From the NCBI GenBank assembly GCA_017534885.1, contig JAFXVR010000050.1:1-64000 (forward strand): a stretch of 64,000 nt of DNA, in the 5' to 3' direction. Below are positions 49,837-58,267 of the stretch, in pieces. The notes under the pieces are model-generated. The model saw nothing but the letters and a program-made list of their open reading frames with translations, was not told the DNA's origin and did no database searches. Each line of letters begins with the position of its first letter. Within the stretch, counting starts at the first letter, position 1. The position numbers and the translations under genes are program-made. Source of the DNA: Clostridia bacterium. GTDB lineage: Bacteria; Bacillota; Clostridia; Christensenellales; Aristaeellaceae.

Positions 49837-51261
49837 TCAGCCCGGCTCCTCCCCGCTCTTGTCTGATCCGGCTGTCTTGCCGGACAGGTATTCGTCGATG
49901 GCCGCCGCCGCCGTTTTGCCGGCGCCCATGGCCAAGATCACCGTCGCAGCGCCCGTCACCGCGTCGCCGCCGGCATAGACGCCCTCGCGGGAGGTTTTAC
50001 CCGTGGTCTCCTCCACCACAATGCCGCCCCAGCGCTGGGTCTCAAGGCCTTCGGTCGTGGTTTTGATCAGCGGGTTCGGGCTGGTGCCCAGCGCCATGAT
50101 GACCATGTCCGCGGGGATTTCCTCCTCGCTGCCCTCGATCGGCACCGGACGGCGGCGTCCCGAGGCGTCGGGTTCGCCCAGCTCCATGTGCTGCACGCGG
50201 ATGCTCCCGCACCAGCCCTTTTCGCCTTCCAGAATGGCCACCGGGTTGGTCAGGAAGGAAAAGCGGATGCCCTCCTCCATGGCGTGCTCCACCTCTTCGC
50301 GGCGGGCCGGCAGCTCCTTTTCGGTGCGCCGGTAAATGATCTGCACCTCCGCGCCCAGCCGGCGGGCACAGCGGGCCGCGTCCATGGCCACATTGCCGCC
50401 GCCCACCACCGCCACCTTGTGGCCGTGCTGGATGGGCGTGGCCGCGCCGGGCTGGTAGGCCTTCATCAGGTTGATGCGGGTGAGGAACTCGTTGGCGGAG
50501 CAGACGCCGTTCATGTTTTCGCCGGGTATGGACATGAACTTGGGCAGGCCCGCGCCGCTGCCGATGAACACCGCCTCAAAGCCGTATTCAGCCATCAGCT
50601 CATCCACGGTGATCGTCCGCCCAATGATCACATTGGTCTGGATTTCGACACCCAGCGCCCGCAGGCCGTCGATTTCCTTCTCCACAATGGCCTTGGGCAG
50701 ACGGAATTCGGGAATGCCGTACACCAGCACGCCGCCGGCCAGGTGCAGGGCTTCAAACACCGTCACCTGATAGCCCTTCTTTGCCAGATCGCCGGCGCAG
50801 GTCAGTCCGGAGGGGCCGGAGCCCACGATCGCCACCCTGTGCCCGTTGGAGGCGGGCTGATCGACCGCGCCTTCCGCGTGGGCGTTGTGCCAGTCAGCCA
50901 CAAAGCGCTCCAGCCGGCCGATCCCCACCGGGTCGCCCTTCTTGCCGCGGATGCACTGGCCCTCGCACTGGCTTTCCTGGGGGCAGACGCGCCCGCAGAC
51001 CGCCGGGAGGGAGGAGGAGCGGCTGATGATCCGGTAGGCTTCTTCGATATCGCCTTCCGCCACCTGGTGGATGAAGGCGGGAATGTCGATCTTCACGGGA
51101 CAGCCGCCGACGCAGAACTTCTGCTTGCAGTTGAGGCAGCGCTGCGCCTCGTCCAGCGCCGTCTCAGGGCTGTAGCCCAGGGCCACTTCCTGAAAGTTGC
51201 CCGCCCGCACCTCAGGGTCCTGGGCCGGCATGGGGTTCTTGACAGGGCTCATGTTGGGCAT
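49837..51261 (-). CDS. nfnB: NfnB-like / NADPH-dependent glutamate synthase-type FAD subunit
   Basis: 474 residues. An N-terminal Fe-S region (CLNCKQKFCVGGCPVKIDIP and CGRVCPQESQCEGQCIRG) is followed by two nucleotide-binding folds: VAIVGSGPSGLTCAGDLAKK for FAD and VAVVGGGNVAMDAARCARRL for NAD(P)H. This matches GltD and NfnB. The directly preceding gene is NfnA-like, so the pair is most likely the electron-bifurcating transhydrogenase that couples NADH, ferredoxin and NADP+. No large glutamate synthase subunit is present here. Confidence 0.9.
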   Translation of the reverse strand: MPNMSPVKNPMPAQDPEVRAGNFQEVALGYSPETALDEAQRCLNCKQKFCVGGCPVKIDIPAFIHQVAEGDIEEAYRIISRSSSLPAVCGRVCPQESQCEGQCIRGKKGDPVGIGRLERFVADWHNAHAEGAVDQPASNGHRVAIVGSGPSGLTCAGDLAKKGYQVTVFEALHLAGGVLVYGIPEFRLPKAIVEKEIDGLRALGVEIQTNVIIGRTITVDELMAEYGFEAVFIGSGAGLPKFMSIPGENMNGVCSANEFLTRINLMKAYQPGAATPIQHGHKVAVVGGGNVAMDAARCARRLGAEVQIIYRRTEKELPARREEVEHAMEEGIRFSFLTNPVAILEGEKGWCGSIRVQHMELGEPDASGRRRPVPIEGSEEEIPADMVIMALGTSPNPLIKTTTEGLETQRWGGIVVEETTGKTSREGVYAGGDAVTGAATVILAMGAGKTAAAAIDEYLSGKTAGSDKSGEEPG

Positions 51262-51262
51262 G

Positions 51263-52102
51263 TCACTTCACCTCCCGGAAAAGGGCACAGGCCTCATCGT
51301 AGGCGTGGCGCTCAAATGCCTTGTACGCGCCGCCCCGGGCCATGGCCTCGTCAAAATCGATCTCGTGGCCGTCAAACTCAGGCCCGTCCACACAGGCAAA
51401 CCGCGTCTGGCCGCCCACCGTCAGCCGGCAGCCGCCACACATACCCGTGCCGTCGATCATGATGGGATTCATGCTGGCCACGGTCTTGATGCCATACTCT
51501 TTGGTCAGGCGGCAGACGAACTTCATCATGATCAGCGGGCCAATGGTGATGACCTCGTCGTACTTTTCGCCGCTCTCGATCAGCTGCTTCAGCGCATCGG
51601 TCACCAGGCCTTTTTCTCCCCAGGAGCCGTCGTCGCTGACCCGGCAGACCTTGTCGCTGACCGCGGCGAATTCATCCTCCAGAATGACCAGATCCTTCGT
51701 CCGGAAGCCGGTCACGGAATGCACCACCGTGCCCTGTTCATGCAGCTTTTTTGCCACCGGATAGGCGATTGCGCAGCCCACGCCGCCGCCGACCACCGCC
51801 ACCTTTTTGAGGCCTTCCGTGTGCGTCGGCCGACCGAGGGGGCCCGCGAAATCGTGGACAGACTCTCCTTCGTTCAGACGGCTGAGGGCCAGGGTGGACG
51901 CGCCCACCAGCTGGAAGATAATCGTCACGGTGCCCCTGTTCCGGTCAAAATCCGCCACCGTCAGCGGAATGCGCTCCCCGTTTTCATCGGCGCGCACAAT
52001 CACAAACTGGCCCGGCTCACAGCGGCGGGCCACCAGGGGCGCTTCTACCGTCATCAGAATGACCGTGGGGTTCAGCGCCCGCTTCTCAACAATCCTGTAC
52101 AT
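51263..52102 (-). CDS. nfnA: NfnA-like ferredoxin-NADP+ reductase subunit
   Basis: 279 residues. FAD/NAD(P)-binding reductase of the PyrK/NfnA type: EPGQFVIVRADENGERIPLT (FAD), VAVVGGGVGCAIAYPVAKKL (NAD) and a C-terminal [2Fe-2S] site with GMCGGCRLTVGG and a later Cys. The stop codon lies 1 base before the nfnB start, so the two are made together. In Clostridia this complex balances NADPH, NADH and reduced ferredoxin, which fits the AOR and anaerobic reductase genes in the window. Confidence 0.9.
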   Translation of the reverse strand: MYRIVEKRALNPTVILMTVEAPLVARRCEPGQFVIVRADENGERIPLTVADFDRNRGTVTIIFQLVGASTLALSRLNEGESVHDFAGPLGRPTHTEGLKKVAVVGGGVGCAIAYPVAKKLHEQGTVVHSVTGFRTKDLVILEDEFAAVSDKVCRVSDDGSWGEKGLVTDALKQLIESGEKYDEVITIGPLIMMKFVCRLTKEYGIKTVASMNPIMIDGTGMCGGCRLTVGGQTRFACVDGPEFDGHEIDFDEAMARGGAYKAFERHAYDEACALFREVK

Positions 52103-52156
52103 CCCGGTTCCTCCTCGTCAGGTCTCCAGACAGGGCATTTAGCAGCCCTTCGCATC

Positions 52157-52184
52157 ATTGTACCACAGATTTGCCATCCTGCAA
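52157..52184 (-). promoter_or_regulatory. Probable promoter for the nfnAB operon
   Basis: TTGCAG, 16 bp, TACAAT on the minus strand, about 55 bp before the nfnA start. Confidence 0.5.
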
Positions 52185-52333
52185 GCGCTATGTTCGTATT
52201 TTGAATGTTCTGCCGCGAAGCGCCGCTCCGGGTTTTTTACATTTCTTTCAGCAGGAAAGCCCCTGGCTCGCGGCGAATCATGGGAGGCAAGAAGCGGCCG
52301 CTTCGAAATCCAATCAGACAGGAGGGTGATGGT

Positions 52334-52753
52334 ATGTATCAGGCCACCATGGCGATCTATGAAGCGCTGAGCAAGCGCGACGGGCTGAAGGTCTTCACCG
52401 AGGAACGCGGCAGCACCAGCAATGTGTGGCTGGGTTTCAGGGTCAAGAACGGCCCCTCCTACACGATCCGCTTCATCAGCAAGGATGACGACAACGATGT
52501 GGCTGTGCGCGTCATCGCGCTGACGCGGGTGGAGGAGGAGAAGGTGCCGGTGATCCTCCCCGTGATCAACGAGCTCAACGTCAAGTACCGCTTCGTCAAG
52601 TTCACCCTCGACAAGGACAATGACATCAATGTGGAGTACGACTATCCCGTGAGCTGCAGCAACCCGGGCGAGAGCGCTGAGGAGATCATGATCCGCTTTG
52701 TGCAGATCATCGATGAGAGCTACCCCTCCCTGATGCGCGCCATGTGGGCCTGA
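52334..52753 (+). CDS. YbjN-like protein
   Basis: 139 residues from the ATG at 52334 (GGAGGG 8 bases upstream); upstream in-frame codons lack a ribosome site. The fold resembles YbjN and type-III chaperone-like proteins: VFTEERGSTSNVWLGFRVKN, YTIRFISKDDDNDVAVRVIA, VNELNVKYRFVKFTLDKDND, ending in a long helix (AEEIMIRFVQIIDESYPSLM). Such proteins are soluble and thought to bind partner proteins; function not assigned. It lies 15 bp before the phosphodiesterase gene, so they form one operon. Confidence 0.68.
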   Translation: MYQATMAIYEALSKRDGLKVFTEERGSTSNVWLGFRVKNGPSYTIRFISKDDDNDVAVRVIALTRVEEEKVPVILPVINELNVKYRFVKFTLDKDNDINVEYDYPVSCSNPGESAEEIMIRFVQIIDESYPSLMRAMWA

Positions 52754-52768
52754 GAGGCGGAGCGCTTT

Positions 52769-53440
52769 ATGCAGATTGCCGTTCTCTCCGACACCCACAA
52801 TCTCCTCCGGCCGGAGGTGCTGGCGCGTGTGCGCGGCTGTGATGCCATTCTCCACGGCGGGGACATCAGCCGGCAGAGCGTGCTCGATCAGCTTCAGCAG
52901 CTGGCGCCGGTGCACGCGGTGCGCGGCAACAACGACGGGGACTGGGCGGACCTTCTGCTTTTTCTGGACATCACCTTAGGCGGACTGCGGCTTTACATGG
53001 CGCACAAGAAGAAGGATCTCCCGCGGGATTTGACCGCTTATGACCTGGTGGTCTATGGCCACTCGCACCAGTATGCGGAGGACTGGCAGGTTTCTCCGCA
53101 GACGGGCCGGCGGCAGCTGCTGCTGAATCCCGGCAGCTGCGGCCCGAGGCGCTTCCTCCAGCCCGTCACCATGGCCATGCTCACCATCCCGGCGGAGGGC
53201 GGCTGGAGTGTCAGCCGAATCGACTTTCCCCACAGCGCGAAGGAGACGGCCCCGTCTGTCGGCCCGGGCATCCGGAAGCAGATCGAGCTGGTGATCCGGG
53301 AGACGCAGAAGGGCCGGAGCCCGGCGGACATCGCTCAGCGCACCGGCATGGACGCCGCCCTCGCCGAGCAGATCGCGCGGCTGTACGTCACCCATCCCGG
53401 GGTGACCGTGGACGGCATCATGACCAAAATGGGCCTGTAA
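52769..53440 (+). CDS. YfcE/MJ0936-family phosphodiesterase with C-terminal helical extension
   Basis: 223 residues. Metallophosphoesterase motifs: LSDTHN, HGGDI, GNND, MAHKK, and YGHSH; residues 1-160 are a full YfcE-type domain. The remaining 55 residues (VIRETQKGRSPADIAQRTGM then VTHPGVTVDGIMTKMGL) look like a helix-turn-helix or three-helix module not found in short YfcE proteins. It hydrolyses phosphodiesters with Mn2+ or Ni2+ in family members; the physiological substrate is unknown. Confidence 0.82.
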   Translation: MQIAVLSDTHNLLRPEVLARVRGCDAILHGGDISRQSVLDQLQQLAPVHAVRGNNDGDWADLLLFLDITLGGLRLYMAHKKKDLPRDLTAYDLVVYGHSHQYAEDWQVSPQTGRRQLLLNPGSCGPRRFLQPVTMAMLTIPAEGGWSVSRIDFPHSAKETAPSVGPGIRKQIELVIRETQKGRSPADIAQRTGMDAALAEQIARLYVTHPGVTVDGIMTKMGL

Positions 53441-53454
53441 TCAGACGACCGAAA

Positions 53455-53494
53455 GAAAACGCCAGGTCACAAAATGATGATCCCTGGCGTTTTC
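53455..53494. terminator. Bidirectional terminator between convergent genes
   Basis: Perfect 12-bp stem GAAAACGCCAGG / CCTGGCGTTTTC with a 16-base loop; works for the phosphodiesterase gene and the opposing kinase gene. Confidence 0.78.
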
Positions 53495-53506
53495 TGTTTG
53501 GGTTCC

Positions 53507-54862
53507 TCACCCGGCCTGACTTGACGTGTCCGGCAGGAGCACCTCAAAGGTGGAGCCCTCCCCCACCTTGCTGCGCACCCGCAGTTTGCCGCCGTGGGCC
53601 ACGACGATGATGCGGGCGATGGAAAGGCCGAGGCCGTATCCGGAGGTTTCGCTGCTGCGGGCGCTGTCCACCCGGTAGAAGCGGTCGAAGATTTTCGGCA
53701 GCTCCCCGGAGGGAATGCCCGGGCCGTCGTCCTGCACGCTCAGCACGCAGCCTTCCTGGGTCAGGGCCGCGCCCAGGGTGATGTGCCCCCCGGCAGGCGT
53801 GTACTTGATGGCGTTGTCCAGGAGGATGCGCATCACCTGCTTGATCAGGCTGCGATCCGCCTCGATCTCGCAGGGCGCGGTGGTTTCCGCCGCAAAGTGA
53901 TCCTCCTGATTGACCAGCTCCACCTCGCGCAGCATTTCCCTCAGCAGGTCATTGGGATCGAAGCGGCTCTTCTCCAGCATCATGGTGCGCTTGTCATGCC
54001 TGGCCAGGAAGAGCAGATTTTCCACCAGCTCCTTCATGCTGCGGGTCTCCTGGGAGATTCCGTTCAGGCCCTCTTCGAGCACCTCCGGGTCATCCTTGCC
54101 CCAGCGCCTGAGCATATCCGCATAACCCTGGATGACCGCAATGGGCGTGCGCAGCTCATGGGAGGCGTCGGACACAAACTGCTTCTGGCTGTTGTAGCTG
54201 CGCTCGATGCGGTCCAGCATCCCGTTGATGACCACCGCCAGGTCGCGCAGCTCATTTTTGATGCCCTCTTCGTTGAGGCGGTTGTCCAGGTTGTTGGCTG
54301 ATATGGTTGCCGCCAGCTCTGTCATATCCCGGATGGGGGCCAGCACCCGCTTGTCCAGCCGCCGCCTGTGCCGGAGGAAAATCAGCATCCGCGCCAGATC
54401 GCAAGTCACCAGGGCCGCCATCAGCGCGAGCCAGCGGCTGGAGAAGTCTCCCGTTTCCAAGGGAACCAGCAGGGTGCCCTCTTCATCCCCGCTCACCGGC
54501 CAGAGCACCTGTGCCGGGAAGCGCTCCCGGGCCCACCTCGCCCGCTGGGTCAGCCGCTGCCACCATCCGCCGTCCAGGCGCTCCTCCACCCGCACCGTTT
54601 CCACCTGGGCGGCGCTGCCGGGCTGAAGGGCCGCGTCCATCGCGCGCTGCCACTCTCCCCGATAGCTCAAGACTAAGATCAGGGTGGCAATGAGCGCGCA
54701 CAAAAGCAGGCTGCCGGCCAGCTCCCTGCAGTAATGCAGGGCGATGGTAAAACTCAGCGACAGCCTGTAGCGGCGCTCTACCCCCTGGCGCAGGCGGCTG
54801 CGAGGCTTTTCTTCCTGAACCGGGGGTTCGGCGGTATAGTCGGCGTTCGTCCGCTCATCCAT
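53507..54862 (-). CDS. Membrane sensor histidine kinase of an OmpR-type pair
   Basis: 451 residues. Two membrane segments (about 48-70 and 160-180) enclose a small outside domain; a HAMP region follows (RVLAPIRDMTELAATISANN), then HisKA with His235 (SDASHELRTPIAV), HATPase with DNAIKYTPAGG, VQDDGPGIP and GYGLGLSI. It resembles ArlS/CssS-type kinases. It overlaps the response regulator gene by 8 bp. Signal unknown. Confidence 0.92.
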   Translation of the reverse strand: MDERTNADYTAEPPVQEEKPRSRLRQGVERRYRLSLSFTIALHYCRELAGSLLLCALIATLILVLSYRGEWQRAMDAALQPGSAAQVETVRVEERLDGGWWQRLTQRARWARERFPAQVLWPVSGDEEGTLLVPLETGDFSSRWLALMAALVTCDLARMLIFLRHRRRLDKRVLAPIRDMTELAATISANNLDNRLNEEGIKNELRDLAVVINGMLDRIERSYNSQKQFVSDASHELRTPIAVIQGYADMLRRWGKDDPEVLEEGLNGISQETRSMKELVENLLFLARHDKRTMMLEKSRFDPNDLLREMLREVELVNQEDHFAAETTAPCEIEADRSLIKQVMRILLDNAIKYTPAGGHITLGAALTQEGCVLSVQDDGPGIPSGELPKIFDRFYRVDSARSSETSGYGLGLSIARIIVVAHGGKLRVRSKVGEGSTFEVLLPDTSSQAG

Positions 54863-55535
54863 AAATGAATTTATAGCCTACAGCCCGCACCGTCTGGATG
54901 GTGGTGATGTTGTAGGGCTGGTCGATCTTGTGGCGGAGGTAGCTGATGTACACGTCCACCGTGTTGGAGTCCCCCGCAAATTCGTATTCCCACACGTTTT
55001 CCAGCAGGTTGTCCCGGCTCAGCACCTGGCCCTTGTGGGCCATCAGGTACTGCAGCAGGTCAAACTCCTTCTTGGTCAGGGCCACGTTTTCCCCGTCGAA
55101 GGTGACCGTGTAGCTCTGGGGATCCAGCACCAGCTTGCCCGCCTGGAGCACGGCGCTCTGCTTTTCCTCCCGGCCCTGCCGCTTTTTCAGCGCCACCCGG
55201 ATGCGGGCCAGCAGCTCCTCGATGGCGAAGGGCTTGGTCATGTAGTCGTCCGCGCCGATGTCCAGACCCATCACCTTGTCCGACACGTCGTCCTTGGCGG
55301 TCAGCATGATCACCGGCTTATCGCTCTCCCGGCGCAGACGGCGGCAGACCTCAATGCCGCTGAGCTCCGGCAGCATCAGATCCAGCAGCACCAGATCGAC
55401 GTCCTCCTGCAGCGCCTTCTCGAGGCCTGTCCGGCCATCGCCCGCGGTGTCCACCTCGTAGCCCTCGTGGGTGAGCTCCAGCTCCAGTGTCCGGGCAATC
55501 TTCCGCTCATCCTCAACGATCAGTATCCTGCTCAC
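54855..55535 (-). CDS. OmpR-family response regulator
   Basis: 226 residues from the GTG at 55535, chosen because MSRILIVEDERKIARTLELE begins there and GAGGAGAGGGG lies upstream. Receiver with phospho-acceptor Asp52 (LLDLMLPE) and Lys in DDYMTKPF; the winged-helix output ends in NTVDVYISYLRHKID and VRAVGYKFIYG. Cognate partner of the kinase that overlaps its 3' end. Its 5' end overlaps the stop of a small AT-rich gene by 23 bp. Confidence 0.93.
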   Translation of the reverse strand: MSRILIVEDERKIARTLELELTHEGYEVDTAGDGRTGLEKALQEDVDLVLLDLMLPELSGIEVCRRLRRESDKPVIMLTAKDDVSDKVMGLDIGADDYMTKPFAIEELLARIRVALKKRQGREEKQSAVLQAGKLVLDPQSYTVTFDGENVALTKKEFDLLQYLMAHKGQVLSRDNLLENVWEYEFAGDSNTVDVYISYLRHKIDQPYNITTIQTVRAVGYKFIYG

Positions 55536-55935
55536 GCTTGTTGCCCCTCTCCTCGTCACGAAGAAGCTGATCCTTGTCCCCGCAAATGAAATCGTCCAAT
55601 TCGAGTTCGGCATTGGGAGTTATCAAAGCAATGATATTACTGTCGGTCCATAAACTGATCCTGCTGTCGCCGTCGAACCAAAAACAATAATTTGAGATAT
55701 CCCCTTCAGAGCTCATCTTCAGGAACCCATCGCGGGAGTATGTCCCAAATGTCCCAAAGGAGGACATTTTCATTCCAACATCGCTGTCACTGCTGACATC
55801 GACGCAAAAATCTTTGCCTGAGTCAACTATCATTTCGATGACAGTGTAAATACTGTCAACCTCGTAACGCTTTCCGTATAAATCGCGGCCATCTAACTCG
55901 GGAAGCTTCATTTCGGCAATTTTTTGTACATGCAT
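55513..55935 (-). CDS. Small AT-rich hypothetical gene overlapping the response regulator
   Basis: 140 residues with no recognised family. Its codons are visibly poorer in GC than all neighbours, suggesting recent acquisition. The protein is acidic and soluble, with a repeated pattern such as VDVSSDSDVGMKMSSFGTFG and LWTDSNIIALITPNAELELD; it lacks a signal peptide or membrane segment. An AGGAGG precedes the ATG closely. The 3' end overlaps the response regulator start by 23 bp, implying translational coupling. It may act with the two-component system or be an immunity-type protein; both are guesses. Confidence 0.6.
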   Translation of the reverse strand: MHVQKIAEMKLPELDGRDLYGKRYEVDSIYTVIEMIVDSGKDFCVDVSSDSDVGMKMSSFGTFGTYSRDGFLKMSSEGDISNYCFWFDGDSRISLWTDSNIIALITPNAELELDDFICGDKDQLLRDEERGNKREQDTDR

Positions 55936-56007
55936 GTCCTCCTGTCAGAGTTTTCATCTCTCTTTATACGCTTCCGTTATCTGCGCGCCGGCCGGCTCCT
56001 TCGGCCG

Positions 56008-56643
56008 TCACTCAATCGTCGCGCTGGTGAAGCCGTCCTCCTCGTGGCTGACGGACACAAAGCCGTCCTGGCTGTCCACCTTCACAGGCATCTGGATGAC
56101 GGGCGCACTGTGCTCCCGTCTTCCGACCTCAGGCGCGTCGTGCGCCATCTCCTTGGGCGAACCCTGGTTCTGGCCGCTGAACTGCCGGGCCACGTTGTCC
56201 ACCGTGCGGCGAACCTGGCTGGCCCGCTTGCGCATGAGATCCCCCACGTCGTCCTTCACAAAGTCGCTGTCCAGGGGTTCAAAGCCGATCTTGTAGCCCA
56301 GGGCCAGGGAGGCCACCGCCCCGCCCAGCACGATGTACGGGCAGATAATCAGCGAGATCCCCGCGCAGATGGAGGATACGTTCAGCACCGTGCTGTCCCC
56401 CTTGCGCACCGTGAGCCGCGCGGCGTACAGTTTCTTCCAGAGTCCTTCCGGCGCGTCCTTCTTTTCCTGGCGCTCCCGGGGCCGCTCGGGCTCGGGCTGT
56501 TTCCTGCGGCCGTTCTTCTCCCAGTCAGCCAGCGCACGGGCTACATCCCCGTTGTGGTAATCCAGGAGCGCGATTGCCTCCTGATAGCTGATGCCGCTCA
56601 GGCGGCGGAGATTCTCAATGTCCTCAATGGTGTAGTTGGCCAT
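56008..56643 (-). CDS. UBA-like / DUF4342 protein
   Basis: 211 residues from the ATG at 56643 (AAAGGAGG 8 bases upstream; a GTG two codons earlier is too close). Residues 1-43 are a UBA-like helical bundle (TIEDIENLRRLSGISYQEAI) and residues about 65-125 the DUF4342 domain with a hydrophobic stretch (SSICAGISLIICPYIVLGGA) that may be a membrane anchor. The C-terminal tail is hydrophilic. The family is common in Clostridia with no known function. Confidence 0.78.
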   Translation of the reverse strand: MANYTIEDIENLRRLSGISYQEAIALLDYHNGDVARALADWEKNGRRKQPEPERPRERQEKKDAPEGLWKKLYAARLTVRKGDSTVLNVSSICAGISLIICPYIVLGGAVASLALGYKIGFEPLDSDFVKDDVGDLMRKRASQVRRTVDNVARQFSGQNQGSPKEMAHDAPEVGRREHSAPVIQMPVKVDSQDGFVSVSHEEDGFTSATIE

Positions 56644-56812
56644 GCGCACTGCCTCCTTTCATGGTCCGGTGACAGTATAGCACAATCGGGAGATCTCCGC
56701 CTGTGTTTTTCCCAAGGGAAAGATAAGAACTTGATGAGAAATTCGGCACGTCCGCGCTTTTTCCTGCCTGCGCAGCCCCTGCCGGCAAACTTTTCGGAGG
56801 TCTTCTGCCCCC

Positions 56813-58048
56813 TCACCGGAACATCGGCCCGGGCAGCTTCACGGTCTCGCACTTGTCCGTGGCCATTTTGAGGTCGCCCATCAGGGAGGCGGCAAAGACG
56901 GCGCGGAGGCCATAGCGCCCGCGGACAGCGTCCACCGCGTCGTCGAGCGCCTCCTGGCGGAAGCGGGGCCCATAGTCGTCAAACAGGTGCAGCTGAAGGG
57001 GTGCGTTCTCCCGCTGCGGATTGATGCCGCGGATGGTCAGGGCGCGGACGGGCTTCTCCCAGCGGTAGCAGGCCCGGAACAGGTCATAGCCCGCGCAGGC
57101 GAGCTCATAAGGGCTCTGGGAGGGATAGGGCAGCGGGGCCTGCCACTGCTGCCAGCCCAGGTCCCTGTCCCGAACGCTCACCTGCACCGCCCGGGCCCGG
57201 ATGCCGTGCACCCGCAGGCGGTGGCCCACGTCCTGGGCCAGCTCGTAGAGCACCAGCCACACGGCGTAGTTGTCGTCCAGGTCGCGGACACAGGTCACCC
57301 CGTGCCCCACGCTCTTCACCGGCGGCTCATAGTTCTCCGGCATGACCGGCGAGCCGTCCGTGCCGTTGGCGAAGCGGTGGAGCATCAGGCCGTTGACGCC
57401 CAGCTTGCGCCGCAGCAGCTCCGGGTCGAGGGCCGCCAGGTCCCCGATGGTCAGGCAGTTCAGCAGCGCCAGCTTCCGCCGGGTGGCCGGCCCCACATAC
57501 AGCAGGTCGCCCACCGGCAGCGGCCAGATCAGCTCCCGGAAGCGTTCCCGGGGAATCACCGTCACCGCGTCCGGCTTTTTCATGTCCGAGCCCAGCTTGG
57601 CGAAGATTTTGGAAAAGGACACCCCCACGGACACCGTCAGCCCGGTTTCCGCGGCCACCGCCCGGCGGATGTCCTCGGCCGTGCCGCGGCCCACCCCCTC
57701 CACATCGCCGGTGAAGGGCAGCTCGATCCAGCTCTCGTCCATGCCGAAGGGCTCAATGGTGGTGGAAAAGCGGCGGTAAATGCGCCGGACCAGCCGGGAA
57801 TACTTCATATATAAATCGTAGTGGGGCGGCACCATGATCAGTCCCGGGCAGGCCTGCCTCGCCTCCCAGTTGGCCATGCCCGTCTTCACACCCGCCCGCT
57901 TGGCCGGATAGCTGGCCGTGAGCACAATGCCGTGCCGGTTCTCCGTGGAGCCGCACACCGCCACCTTCTGCCCGCGCAGGGCCGGGTTCTCGTTCATCTC
58001 CACGGAGGCGTAAAAGCAGTTCAGGTCGCTGTGCAGAATGACGCTCAT
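56813..58048 (-). CDS. dinB: Y-family DNA polymerase IV
   Basis: 411 residues. Catalytic Asp8 (LHSDLNCFYASVEMN) and Asp104-Glu105 (FGMDESW) are present, plus the helix-hairpin-helix VGPATRRKLALLNCLTIGDL and a little-finger domain. Its length is above DinB of E. coli, with the C-terminal part typical of Firmicute UmuC/DinB-like polymerases. It bypasses DNA lesions with low fidelity. A LexA box lies directly upstream of its promoter, so it should be induced in the SOS response. Confidence 0.92.
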   Translation of the reverse strand: MSVILHSDLNCFYASVEMNENPALRGQKVAVCGSTENRHGIVLTASYPAKRAGVKTGMANWEARQACPGLIMVPPHYDLYMKYSRLVRRIYRRFSTTIEPFGMDESWIELPFTGDVEGVGRGTAEDIRRAVAAETGLTVSVGVSFSKIFAKLGSDMKKPDAVTVIPRERFRELIWPLPVGDLLYVGPATRRKLALLNCLTIGDLAALDPELLRRKLGVNGLMLHRFANGTDGSPVMPENYEPPVKSVGHGVTCVRDLDDNYAVWLVLYELAQDVGHRLRVHGIRARAVQVSVRDRDLGWQQWQAPLPYPSQSPYELACAGYDLFRACYRWEKPVRALTIRGINPQRENAPLQLHLFDDYGPRFRQEALDDAVDAVRGRYGLRAVFAASLMGDLKMATDKCETVKLPGPMFR

Positions 58049-58086
58049 GCCCGTCCGCCCCCCATTTGCCGCTTGTTTCCTGTCTG

Positions 58087-58115
58087 ATCATAGCACAGGC
58101 GGCGAATGATTGCAA
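58087..58115 (-). promoter_or_regulatory. Promoter for dinB
   Basis: TTGCAA, 17 bp, TATGAT on the minus strand, about 39 bp before the start codon. Confidence 0.7.
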
Positions 58116-58124
58116 GAGGTTTTG

Positions 58125-58138
58125 CGAACATTTGTTCG
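58125..58138. promoter_or_regulatory. LexA (SOS) box between dinB and yceD
   Basis: CGAACATTTGTTCG is a near-perfect match to the Firmicute SOS box CGAACRNRYGTTYG. It sits 10 bp upstream of the -35 of dinB and about 46 bp upstream of the yceD -35. Confidence 0.8.
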
Positions 58139-58183
58139 GTTGTCTGTTTCGCATTTTCTCCCGCTGATTGCCCGAATTTCCGG

Positions 58184-58212
58184 TTGACTTTTGGCGTGCT
58201 TCACTTTATAAT
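58184..58212 (+). promoter_or_regulatory. Promoter for yceD-rpmF
   Basis: TTGACT, 17 bp, TATAAT; the mRNA leader is about 50 nt. Confidence 0.8.
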
Positions 58213-58267
58213 ACGGAATGGTCACATTTCAGCGGGCACGCGCCCAGGAGGGATTTCAGGAGCGGAC

